DNA from: Pseudevernia furfuracea
Lineage: Eukaryota > Ascomycota > Lecanoromycetes > Lecanorales > Parmeliaceae
NCBI GenBank assembly: GCA_022315425.1
Contig: JAIUPT010000030.1
Location: 496,001-560,000, forward strand
DNA: 64,000 nt
Reading direction: 5' to 3'
Shown here: positions 30,170 to 41,198 of the stretch, in pieces
Layout: each line of letters begins with the position of its first letter
Numbering within the stretch: position 1 is the first letter of the stretch
Notes under the pieces: generated by a model
The model's database searches: none
Seen by the model: the letters and a program-made list of their open reading frames with translations, nothing else
What the model was told of the DNA's origin: nothing
Translations under genes and position numbers: made by a program

Positions 30170-31235
30170 TCCAACCGCGAGCACTTGCTCTTGCCAATAG
30201 GCAGCTTCCGTATCTGTCAAGGGTGTTGGCATTTGCATGGGCTTCAAAAAGGATGCTTGCTGTATCGCGGTGACCTTGTCTGACTGCTAGAAAGTGGTTT
30301 CGTATCACCAGCAGGATCCCGCATCTCCGTGACAGCCACTTGTTCGACTGATAGATACACTATTGGGTCTTGACCTCCGCTACTGGCCTCGTGAAGAGTA
30401 GTCTGATGCGCAAAACCCAGCGCATTCATACCCGCTCACAAAGTGAGAAGTCGAGAAGCAGTTGAAGCCCTTTCTTCCACCGCAGCGCGGTTGAGGGCCG
30501 GATATCTGCCTTTGTCGACAACCTCCCCCGATCCACTAACCTCGAAGCAAAACAGTATGACCTTTGGTAGTGTCCCTTGCCGAAACAATTGCCTTAAACT
30601 TTATCTGTATAGCAACTACCGCTAGATTGCCTCAAGATGTAGCTTTCCTCAACGGAGTGCAACCATTTCTATCATGAGCTTCGGTGTTTGCTTCAGACAA
30701 CAAACGATAGTCGACGATTCCGGTAGGTTAATTGGCACTTGTCTGCTTCCGAAGTACTGCGGTATTTGTGGATACCCACTGCCTCTGTTCTTTGCACTGT
30801 GCTCCAACAGAAGGCATGCTGTATTTAAATCGTTGAGGCTGGGGAATTGAACCCAGGCCGCTTCCTGAGATACCAGATGGGAACCTTGCACATCAATGCG
30901 ATGTTTCACCAGGATCCATGCAATGAAATGATCCGTCGTATGCTCCCAAGCAAGCTTGTCAAAATCGTCATTCTTTAAATGGTTGGCCCCTTTGGACAAC
31001 AGGAGCCAGATAATGGGAGCGTGGTTATTAATGGCGGCGCAGTGCAACGGGGTCTTTCTAATGGCGCCGTCGGTATCGATCGATGCGCCAATCTCACCAA
31101 GAAATTTGACTGTTTTGTGAATGGCCAGCACTTGCAGTGAGATAGATAGAGCGGAGTCTCCCTATCTGCGTCGCGAGCATCCACATAGACTTCCAGAAGC
31201 CTAAACCGCTGAAGCAGTCGTTGTATATTTCATGA
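30170..31235 (-). pseudogene. Ankyrin-repeat gene relic
   Basis: Ankyrin text is spread over several frames on the minus strand. Near 31200-31135 it reads VDARDADRETPLYLSH; in a different frame from about 31131 it reads VKFLGEIGASIDTDGAIRKT followed by PLHCAAINNHAPIIWLLLSK; from 30427 it reads TTLHEASSGGQDPIVYLSVE then MRDPAGDT, and continues in yet another frame as GHRDTASILFEAHANA. The frame changes and in-frame stops show a broken gene. No NACHT or other N-terminal domain is visible upstream. It may be the remnant of a second STAND-type receptor. Confidence 0.7.
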
Positions 31236-33748
31236 CTACGTGGTCTTATGCAATGAGACATCAGTGTGACCTCATTGTTTCCACCGGGCCCCGCGGTCTT
31301 GGACCGCTGGATGCTGCCAGGCTCGTTTGCCTTGATTGAGAGTGATTGGAAAGTACCGGGGAGGTACTACTCCCATGAAGATCCCGGCGCCAGTTGTACA
31401 TTCAGAAGAGTTATCAAGGAAATTATACTTGTCGGGTCTTGCGCCTTGATCGTTTTGGTCGATGTGGCGGGGTTGCGTTGTCGCGTTCCTATTCTTCAGG
31501 GGTATGATGATAAGATGATAATATCAATCAATTATCATACTCTAGAGTAAGCCTTATGCACTGATGTCTAACATGACTGTCGTAGACTACCTTAGTGCCT
31601 ACATACATAGTAGATAAAAGATAATTAAGTTTGAATGGCCATTTTTTGAGTTTGAGAGTTGTGGGGCATTTGGAAAGTTTGGAAAGTTTGGAATAATATG
31701 TCAGTTGTCACAAAAAGTTAGAAGTAGAAGTTTTGGATATGCGTACCTAGCCTGACAGCCCAGGAGCCTCGCTCGGCGCTCGCACTTACTCGGTAGAGTA
31801 CGGGTCGGAACTCGGAAAGAGCTCCTTCCTATTACCCTTACCTTACCAAAGTACCAAAAAGATGGACTAACCTTGACAGGTTTAAACCTTTAGCTAAACA
31901 GCTTGAATCCTCCCGTCTTTACCTTTCGCTTATTAATATTAAGGTTGTCTTTTTCATCAGTCATCAGTCATCAGTCATCACTCTCATAAAGTATCATCAT
32001 AATTGCGCTTCTCCGACACCGGAGTTCAATTTTGGATTTTTGAATACCCGATTACTAAATAACGAGCCATACATGATAAATGACGACTCAAGAGTCAAAG
32101 CCCAGGACTGTCAAAAAACAATTGACTTTTCTCCGCCCTAATGTAAGTAAGGCACCAAAGTCAATAGTCTCCACCAATTACTTAGCTAAGGAAGAGATGC
32201 CTTGGGCGTCTTTTGGTTTTTGCTCTTTGCTCTTTTTCCCTTCGACTCGCTCTCGTATGTTCGGTAGTCCCATCATCATCTTTGGGCACGAACCACCACT
32301 TCTGCTAGCTAGCTTTTCGAACTTTCTTTTCTGACCCGACGGCCAAACCTGCTCCCCCAGCTAACATACCCCCAGCTGGTTCAGACGCCATCGGTCGAGC
32401 ACAAACCATATGTCGAAAGCTCCACATCCTCCGCCCCAAGCATCCAACCACTCCCCTCCCCCCGCCTCATTCTGCCTCGCCCGAAATCCCTCGCGTCGAT
32501 CAAAACGAACCGTCCAAAATCTCCTGTGGTGGTGAGTTTTTTAACTTTTTTTTTGGAAAAAAAGCACGCCTTTTACCTCGAACCATGCAAGGCACAATCG
32601 ACCGCAAAAATGCTGAAGAAAAGTGACCAAACGAATCTACCCTGGTCACCAAAGGGCATCCGTCTTGCCTTATCTCCCCCACGTTTCCCGTAACCGCCCC
32701 CCCCCTTTTTAGGAGACCGGGCCGGTCCTTTGGAGTGCGCGTTCCGACCATTAACGAATCATGGCGAATGATATGAACCATCGACACATGCACTTCTGAG
32801 AAAGAAGCCTGTTTTCCCGTCCCATCTTTCCCACCCTTCGGATCATCGGCCGAGAGAGTCATTCCGCTGTTTGTTTGTTTGGGGAAATTCCGGGAGCCTT
32901 TCCAGGCCGGGTTTTGTTTTGCGGGAGGTATTTACTTCGTATTAGGTTCGATTCCTAAATGGCGCCGGTATCAATAATGGTGTTGCGGTGCTTTTTATTT
33001 TCTGGTTCGGATTGGAACTTTTGGTTTTGTGAGAAAACCTTTTGTCCCTTTCTCCCATTTTTCCCCCCCCTTTAGCGTGAGCCTTGAACTGCCATCGTGA
33101 GGGGGGTGAACCGGTCGTGAACTCGCAAGCTTTTTCCCCAAAGGCAAAATGTGGTGTGAAGAATCTCGGGCTGGAGCCTTGATCAAGGAAGGGGGGGGGG
33201 AGGGGGGGGTGAGTGAGTGGGGGTAGGTACGTAGGGTCGAAGTTCTTGGCTGCCCTCCTGGCCGACAGACAGATCATTTTTTCCAACATAAATCGCAGAG
33301 ATAACTCATATTGTGGCGTCCGAACACGTTGACCACGTCCTCGTCCACATCGTGAATGGGGTTCAGGGGGAAGTAAAGAGAGAGAAGAGATTGCGTGCCC
33401 GATACGAAAGGACGAGGAAAGAAAGAACATGGATGTTTGGGGAGTGCGAGAAATTTGGCAAGGGTTGATACTGTCTGTTCGGCGGCGAAAGCACATTGCA
33501 TTACTTTGCTACTTTTCCATATTTTACTCCGTCCACGTTCCGGACCACGGGCACAAAATAAAATTAGCGGACTGTGAGATGATAGAAACTTTAGTAGCAC
33601 AAAAAAATCTGGCAATGTCGTAAACATATTTGCAGGCATGGGGGGGTATCACGGCCTCATTATTGCTCTGTATAACCCCAAGTGATAACCCAAGCGATAC
33701 CTGCGTCTCGAATTCGAAGAACCCCCAACCGTGGCAAATCCACCGGTC
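31236..33748. other. Gene-free region with homopolymer tracts
   Basis: The area contains short direct repeats (TTTGGAAAG x3 near 31670-31690; CAGTCATCAGTCATCAGTCATCA near 31960-31980), AT-rich stretches, and G8-G10 runs near 33190-33210. Minus-strand frames at 32500-33640 have no domains. No gene is supported. Confidence 0.5.
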
Positions 33749-34941
33749 CTAGTGGCCCACGCCGTTGTGTAGTTTCACCTTCTTATCATGGCTCACCCCG
33801 TTCCTCGACACCAGCTTCTTCGTCTCCATGACCGGCGTCTTCAGATGTCGATTCACCAGCGCGCTTCTGATGTTCTCGCAGACCAACACCTCCATCTTCC
33901 GCTGCGTCTCCAGGGTCCCCGTGCCCACATGCGGCAGGAGAACACAGTTCTCATTGTTAATGAGCCCGGGATGGATCTTCGGCTCATGCTCATGCACGTC
34001 CAAACCCGCCCCCCACACTTTCCCGCTCTCCAAAGCCTCGACGAGCGCGTCTTCGTTGACGACGGGGCCTCGGGCGGTGTTGATGAGGACGACGCCGTCC
34101 TTCATGGCGGCGAATTGATCCCACGAGATCAAACCGCGTGTGCTGCTGTTGAGTGGAAGATGAACGCTGATGATGTCACTCGTTTCGAGCAACTCTTCGA
34201 AGCTCACGTATTTTGCCCCCACCGGGTTCTGCGACGCAGGCACTCGGGACCGATTGTGGTATTGGACGCGCATGCCGAACGGTACTGCGCGTCGGGCGAC
34301 TGCCGTCCCAATGCCGCCCATGCCCAGTATACCCAATGTTTTCCCTTCAGGCTCATGCGTCAGGCACATGCGTCCGCGCCATTTTCCGGCTCGTAGGGCA
34401 GTGACCGGTATGTGGATTCTGCGAAGCGCACCGATTATGAGGAAGAGGGTCGTGTCGGCTGTGGATGCGTCGACGGCGCCGGGGGTGTTGGAGACGGAGA
34501 TGCCACGGGTTGCGCAGGCGGAGGCGTCAATCGAGTCGTAACCGGCGCCATTGTGGGAGACGAATTTGAGGCTGGAGGGAAGGACGTCGATGAGTTCTTG
34601 GTCGAAGCGGCCGGTCATCTGGGGAGGAACGACTCGTCAGCCTCGTGTGGCCGGTTGGTCTCTGCCTTTGTGACTGGGGACTCGCCTGAGTTGAATCATA
34701 CGTTCTAGAGATTGCTACCACCCCGTCATAGACACCCGCTTTACAATCGGCCAGAAATTCATGTCTAGTACCCTCATTGACTTGCTGCAGCGGCCCACTG
34801 TCAGCGCTCCGCCAGTTGTGTCTTCCAGATTCGCCTTACACGTAGTTCTGCAAGCGCTCCCAGGTCATTCCACTCTGCGTGTGCGAGAATCACCTCGCCC
34901 AGAAGCAGAACGACAGGCTTCTTGCCCTCCCACAGCAGCAT
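33749..34941 (-). CDS. D-isomer-specific 2-hydroxyacid dehydrogenase (glyoxylate/hydroxypyruvate reductase-like)
   Basis: Exons (minus) 34941-34840, 34784-34686 and 34618-33749 give 356 residues. Exon 1 encodes VVLLLGEVILAHAEWNDLG and exon 2 YDGVVAISRTYDSTQ, joining in phase to MTGRFDQELIDVLPSSLKFV. Intron 1 is GT-AG, while intron 2 (34685-34619) appears to use a GC donor (CAG|GCGAGT...CCCCAG). The nucleotide-binding loop is LGILGMGGIG (about 161-171). The expected catalytic Arg is in NTARGP (250), the Glu in DVHEHEP and the His in LLPHVGTGT (297). The enzyme reduces 2-keto acids such as glyoxylate or hydroxypyruvate with NAD(P)H in the cytosol or mitochondria. The next gene upstream on the same strand is an SDR, so a linked catabolic role is possible. 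Confidence 0.9.
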
Positions 34942-35664
34942 GTTGAATGCAGCAGCGAAAGGTTGTAAACCACATAAGAGGACAAGTGTGTTGGGTTTGC
35001 GTCTTCCGATTGTACAGGAAAAGGAGAGGGGTGTGTGATGAGTTTCCTGTTCTTGATGCGTTGCCTCTGCATTTTAAATATCCGAACGTACAGGCCCAGT
35101 CTGGCCCCGATGGAGAAGTTAGTGCTGTCACTGGCTCCCAAAAAGCAGGATCGAAGCCAAACACCTAAAAGGGCAATCATTCGCTGATGCTCTTACCGGC
35201 AATTGTTGGCAACGCATCGAGCCGTGGGGGTGTAGCCGTTTAATTAAGTACTCTCGGTACGCCCAGGTAACCATGCCGCGTCCCAAGTGGGTTATGGTGG
35301 AAGGGTTCGTGCACTGATTGGGGAGATGGTGGTGTGCAAATGCTGACCATCGGGACCCTAAAGTGGGGCGCTGTCCAGGGAGCTGTGACTTTTGTAGATC
35401 GGCGGCACGGCGGCCCTAAGATTCGGCATTACTCGTCCCAGTATAACGGACCTTGGACTCATAAAAGATTTGCGACGGCTCACCCGCTTCCCCCCGCTGT
35501 AAAGAAAATAGGCAGAAATGCATGAACTAAGCTTGACGTCTGTCAGGCCCTGGGCCCAACATGTGCGCGCCGATGGCGTTGATGGCCATGTCTGGGTCTG
35601 GGTCGCCTATCAGTGTGGAGGGTGGACCCCCAAATCGTGACGCCTTCAGCCGCAGTCAAACACC
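34942..35664. other. Intergenic region
   Basis: Short frames only. This is the upstream region of the hydroxyacid dehydrogenase and the downstream region of the SDR. Confidence 0.5.
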
Positions 35665-36718
35665 TCACCTCCCCATCCAACCTCCATCAACGACTAAGCA
35701 TTCGCCCGTGACGTACTGAGAAGCTGCACTTGCCAGGAACAAGACAGGTCCCTTAAAATCCTCCGGTGTCCCCCATCTCCCAGCCGGAATCCTGCCTAAG
35801 ATGCTCTTTGCCCGCTTTTCGTCCTCTATCAACGCGGTATTCATCTCAGTAGCGACGTATCCAGGGGCAATTGCGTTGACTGAAATGCCCTTTCCTGCCC
35901 ACTCATTTGATAGAGCCTTTGTGAGCTGTGTCACTCCTCCTTTGGAGGCAGCGTACGCTGGGACCGTAAAACCTCCCCTGCGATTATTCCTAGTAGTTAG
36001 CATTTCCTTTTTGAGTACAGAGGCTAAGGTATTAGATGCATTTCTGCGAAACACCGAGGTTGAGGAAATTAAGTCCGGGGCTCTCACGAATGTTCGATTT
36101 ATGAGATAACAGGCGGGAGAAGACCTACTGAAAAGATAGGAGAGAGGCAACGTTGATTATGCTTCCACGACGGCCTGCAGCATTGGGTCCCTGCTCAAGC
36201 ATGCGGGTGCCAACATCGCGGCAGAGGGTAAAGACTGTAGTCAGATTGACTTGGATGATCTGTAGACGTGGTTCAGCCTTTAGAAAAATGAGGTCAAAGC
36301 GTACATGTTCACCTCGTTCCACTCGTGGCTGGGAAATTGATGGCTTGGATATCTTCTTTGGACGCCAGCATAATTCACCAGGATGTCAATCCTATGGCCA
36401 TCACGTAAGATAGCAGGCACAAGAGCCACCACGCTTTCTTCTGAGGAAAGATCGGCCTGGTAGGTGCCGGCTTTCCGATTCAGCTTCTCGATCGCAGTCT
36501 TGGTCTCCGTGTGGGTGGTATTGCGCTGCGAGAATGAGAAAAAAAAGTTCGATTCGGATTCGGCTCACGGTGACTTTATTCACTTGCACCAGGAGAATAT
36601 CTGCGCCCGCTTCAGCCAGAGCTAGCGCCATGGCTTGTCCAATCTCTCGGGTGCCGCCAGTGACCATAGCGGTCTGTCCCTCGAGCGAAAACATTGACTG
36701 TAGCGCTGAGGATGTCAT
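35665..36718 (-). CDS. Short-chain dehydrogenase/reductase (2-deoxy-D-gluconate 3-dehydrogenase-like), altered cofactor loop
   Basis: Exons (minus) 36718-36584, 36525-36313, 36259-36129 and 35977-35665 give 263 residues, a normal classical-SDR length. The catalytic residues are intact: Ser155 in INVASLLSF, Tyr168 and Lys172 in AYAASKGG. The order FVDGG-like end (LVVDGGWMGR), QVNLTTVFTLCRDVG and VNAIAPGYVATEMN match KduD-like SDRs that oxidise sugar acids. Two conserved cofactor positions are changed. The TGxxxGIG loop reads TGGTREIG (Glu25 for Gly), and NNAG reads NYAG. A single G-to-A transition would explain the first. The enzyme may be impaired or have shifted cofactor binding. It is co-oriented with the hydroxyacid dehydrogenase about 720 bp away. 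Confidence 0.85.
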
Positions 36719-37288
36719 ACTGTTCGAGCGTTCGCAATAAATAGCTCAATAGCAATCCAAAAGTAGGGGAAAAGAAGTAGTTGTAGCGAGGCCGAGGAGA
36801 TACGTGACGTGCTTTCGTGGGGTGCAAACATCTAGGATTTAGGTGGCGTCAAAGGCCAACAATCACTTTTTTTATGATTTCATGAACCTCCAAAAGATTG
36901 GCTGTTTGCATATTCATACGTAAATCTGTGTGGTGATACTTGAAATCTGACTGATTTTTCATTGTAATTCTGACTAAATACCAGCCAGCTATCGCAAAGC
37001 CACGATGCAGGAACCAGAGCTCAATAAGCTAATTAAAGGCCTGCGGTAAGCCCACCACCCAGGTACGCGGTATTTGATATTTGATCGAGATGCCGCCATG
37101 CTTGATCTCAGCAAATTGCAAGCCCCACAAGCCAAGATCTGGCAAAGATCTGGCAAAGATCTAAAAGCAATATCCGAGGCAACCTCCATTCCGTCCGCCA
37201 TATGCAGCCATCCCTTCGGCGATAAGAAGCAAACATTTTAACGAGATTCGCATTCTCAACCCTCCTCCCTGCACCATAAGTTCGTCCC
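36719..37288. other. Intergenic region
   Basis: No supported gene. Two short direct repeats (AAGATCTGGCAAAGATCTGG near 37134-37155) are present. Confidence 0.5.
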
Positions 37289-39899
37289 TCAGGAAACCAT
37301 GACAAATTGCCCATAACCGGGCACGCCCCCACAAGTTACATAGACCACATACGGGCCAGGCTGCGCGAGATTCCGATTCGGCGGCATCGTAGCGGTCAAT
37401 TTCTGGCCCGTCGCACCAGCCGCGTATCCAGTGGTGTCAAGGAACAGCATGCGATGATTCATATGCAAGCTATGCGTCACATACCCCCCATGATACAGCA
37501 CGACCGCACAAGCCGTGTTCCCGCCAGGGGCTGTGAATGAGACTGTGAATTCACTTCCGTCTGCTGTGAGAGTCTTGGAGGACAGGACGATATCTGTGGG
37601 GCGAGTGGGATTGTTTTGCAGGTAGGGAGGCGTGTAGATCTCCACACGAAATTCTGTCACGTAGTCTTCAGACGGCGTTTGATTGGGGACCGGAGTCAGC
37701 ACTGGCTGTTGGACCGGGTTCGAGCCGGCAACCATGAGTGTACCATCGAGCAGGAGAAGAGCCACAGAGTGGTAAAGACGCGCGATTGTTGACTTGGCAC
37801 CGGTCGAAAAGCGTGAGCCGACAGGCTTAGAAGGGTCATAGATCAGAGCTTCGAGAGTTGGGTCAGTGGCCAGACCGAATCCTTGAGCTCCTTGGCCGCA
37901 ACCATTGAGCCAGATGACGGTTCCGTCGGGAAGGAGAGTGCCTTCTACCATGCCTCGGCCTTCGGGCATCGACTCCATCTGCCACGTAGGATTGGTTGAC
38001 AGGGGTTGAATGACACCGCAGCTAGGGTCGGTCGGGCTGGTAATATCCTGGTAAGCTCCTCCACCGCAGATTACGATTTCGGGTGCCCATCCGTTCGAGC
38101 TTGATAGAGGGAGAAGCACACTGCCACCTGTGTTGGGATACGTGCGGAAATCGCCTTCCAGATCTGGGAGGGTAGTGACAGTCTGGTTACCAGCCACATT
38201 GAAGATCTCGGCAGACTTAGCGACGAAGATGAACAAGTTGCCATCGTTCAAGAGGTGAACAAATGGATACATGTAGTAAGGCTGATTCTTCTCTAGGATA
38301 GCCAAAGGAATGCTCTCACCGCTCGTAATGCCGTCCGCATTCAAAATCTCGTAAGTCGGGTTGTTGTTCGCAAGAACTGTAGGGTCAAGTCCGTTGAGGC
38401 TTCCAGAAGCCACAAATATACTGCTGTCAGGCATGGTTTGTGCTGTGGCATACCATCTCGCACTCGACAACTTGTTGCCAGGCTCCGCCCAATTCGCTCC
38501 ATTCAAACTCGCATCAGTCGCAGAGCGCGTGAGATATCGAATAGCAGTAAATCCATCGCCAACGGTGGGGTCAATGAAGCTGAGAGGTGCATTGCCACCG
38601 AGGGACACCCAGCGTCCATCAGCGAGGAAAGCGCCACCGGAGCAGAAAGCATTGGTCTGAATGTGCGGTCAGCCACGATACTGCAGACGAAGAGCGACTG
38701 TACCCACGTAGTACTGAAGTCCTACAGCTGTATTCGTTTCAGGATCATATTCTGAGGAATAAGCATACTGGCCGTCAGGAAGCTTAATCTGGGTGTAATT
38801 TTCCACCTTGTCAAGGAAGATCACTCGGCCGTTCGGCATCAGACCTGCATGCATAGCTGGTACGCCAGATTCGCCAACAATGTTGAAGACCCCTGCATTC
38901 GGAGACGCAGGAGCCGGTGATGGGCCTGGTACCGGAACTTCGGGAGGACCTGTGCACGGCCCGCTTTGACATCCGCTGCCACAATGAGCAGTTGTGTTCC
39001 CACAGAACTAGGAAACTGTCAGTGATGGAACCATGACAACGGCAAATGTTCAGCAATTACCCCGTAAAGAGAACAGCAAGCACCATTTGGCCAGTCACCA
39101 CAAACGGTATTCCCGTTCCCAGCGCCACAAGTACCATCAGTAGTATCACCGCCATTCGAGGCTGCAGCCGAAGGCGAGCCCAGCACGGGCTCTTGGGTTC
39201 CAGACGCCGCTGCAGCTGTAGTGGACGTTGAAGTGCCGCCCCCGGTACCAGCGGCAGCGCCATCACATCCGCTTTGGCAGCCAGTCCCACAGTGATCAAC
39301 GGTGTTACCACACCATCCGTACTGGGAGCAGCAAGTTCCTGTGTAAACCGTGCTGGCCGGGTCGCAGAGAAGGCCACCATTGGCAGCTCCGCATTGGCCA
39401 TTGGGTGAATATGCACGAGGACTTGTGGCACTAGTACATCCGCTCTGGCATCCAGCTCCACAGTAAGCGTCAGTGTTCCCACAATATCCGTACTGGGAGC
39501 AGCAGGTTCCGTGATAGGCCGTCGCGTCAGGATCGCAAAGGAGGCCACCGTTCGATGGGCCACAGCTGCCGTCAGTGGAGTAAGCTCGAGGAACGAGGTC
39601 ATTGAGGGAACGAGGTTTGTAGTGCTGCACCAGCTTGTGAGCTTCGTTTCCGAACAGTTCTGGAGCCGAATGCAGAGGCGCTTTGACGCAGCTGCAATAA
39701 GTCAGTGCTAAGGCCATGACCCAATGTGATTGCGGTAGACAGCTCACGTCATATCTTGGGCGCAGGACATGCCGCTCAAACATGCAACAGAGCCGGGAAG
39801 AGAAGCGTTGCATGATAGCTCGACTTTGTAGTTGACGGGGATATTGCCCAAAGCTTGGCGGAGACAGAGGCCGATCGAGAGGGCAAGTGACGTCTTCAT
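37289..39899 (-). CDS. Secreted copper radical oxidase (glyoxal oxidase-like) with three chitin-binding domains
   Basis: Exons (minus) 39899-39748, 39691-39061, 39007-38708 and 38656-37289 give 816 residues. A signal peptide is clear (MKTSLALSIGLCLRQALG). Three hevein-type (CBM18) modules follow, with CCSQYGYCG, CCSQYGWCG and, across intron 2, CCSLYGFCG cores. A Ser/Thr/Ala linker separates modules 2 and 3. The catalytic beta-propeller carries the expected radical-copper residues: Cys366 in TNAFCSGG, Tyr430 in RWYATAQTM, Tyr656-His657 in RLYHSVALL and His756 in YVTHSLHMNHR. A C-terminal DUF1929-like domain ends in GYGQFVMVS. Such enzymes oxidise aldehydes or alcohols with release of hydrogen peroxide outside the cell. 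The chitin modules would anchor it to fungal or arthropod chitin. Confidence 0.92.
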
Positions 39900-41198
39900 G
39901 GTAAATCAGCACGTTGTCGTGGGATTTGATGGTTGAGTATGACAATGAAGACGTATTATGTTTCTCAAGGGCCAGCGAATATTCAACTGTAGGGTACGAA
40001 GAAACGCCTCGGTTTATTGGTCCGGCCAAGTACTGACAACTGGGTATCAGATCTGGTTATTATTAAAGTACGGATCCTAGATCCGGATTTGACGTAGCCT
40101 CAACGAAACAGATGTGAATTAGATACTGCCTCGTCGTCACCCGTTAAAACGCGATTCAAGATTTCCTTTCAATGTCGTAGGTGAGGTCTCAATTAAACGA
40201 ATGTGGGTTTCTCAATTGTGTTAATATATTTCAGGCTTCAGTTTCTTGCACGGAGCGTATGTTGATCAAAGATGTTCAGTCACAGAGTGAGGAGAAGAAT
40301 CGGGTTATACATAAGTAAAGTGAATACTGTAGCTCAAACCCTTTTAATAAGTGCATCTCCTATGACTGGCTCGACTCGACCAGAGAGATTGCCATGGGCA
40401 ACACAAGCTCTCATCCATTATTAATACGAATCCCGTGCTTATTTTTCCCTTCACCCCTTTCCCTGTTTAATGGGGGTTTTCGCGCGGCTACAGGCATTGG
40501 ACTCTTGGAGTAAAGCCAAAATACGAGGGGTAGGCAGATTTCAACGTCCAATAGGCGTTGACTTGAATCATCCTTTAGCCTAAACATGCGTGTTTGCGCC
40601 CCTCTCCGATGCACGGGCATGTCGCATCAACGCCCCCTGCTGCCGCGCGACTGAAATAGCGTTGTACGTAGCGAGATTTGGCGTTGCTTCACGGCCTGTC
40701 TGAAGGTTTCAATGACGTGAGAGGATGGGCCAATATGATATACTTCAACGCTCCATGCCGTCCTCCTTGGAGTAGATCTTGGACATGGCACAGCATGCTG
40801 TATCGTGCGCTTTCGCATCATGGCTCAGGAACGAAGGTACCCTGCATCATCTGCATGCATCTCCACTGTCGGAACAGCTTTCTCCACAAATGATCTACAC
40901 CGTTTGTCGTCCTGCAGACATGCATGAACGAATCAGCGTGGTGAGGTACCTGGGCTCGCAAGGCTGCATGAGGTAAGGGGAAATTTTTATTTGATGCCGA
41001 AATCAACCGCTAGGAACATGCCGATCCCTATTTTTAGCTCACAGAGTCGCTTTTGCCTTTACGAGTACAACTTTACATTAATATTACCCCGTATCTTCAG
41101 TCTCAGAGTCAGCGGATCAGCAATTCCCGTGCTGTGGCAAAAACACCATCCTTTCATTCCATCTAATTCAAAACATCTCATCTACATCCTTATCTAAT
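39900..41198. other. Intergenic region
   Basis: This holds the promoter of the oxidase (minus) on the left and the 3' flank of the transporter on the right. No supported gene or repeat. Confidence 0.5.

Noticed and set aside
32945..32965. T-arm-like TTAGG-TTCGATT-CCTAA
   Set aside because: No 5' acceptor complement or D and anticodon arms are found in the preceding ~80 bases.
32500..33639. Three overlapping minus-strand frames of 120-184 codons
   Set aside because: Low-complexity composition, no domain, no splice logic; they look like shadows of biased base composition.
33765..34708. Long plus-strand frames (up to 202 codons)
   Set aside because: They lie opposite the dehydrogenase exon and share none of the features of a real protein.
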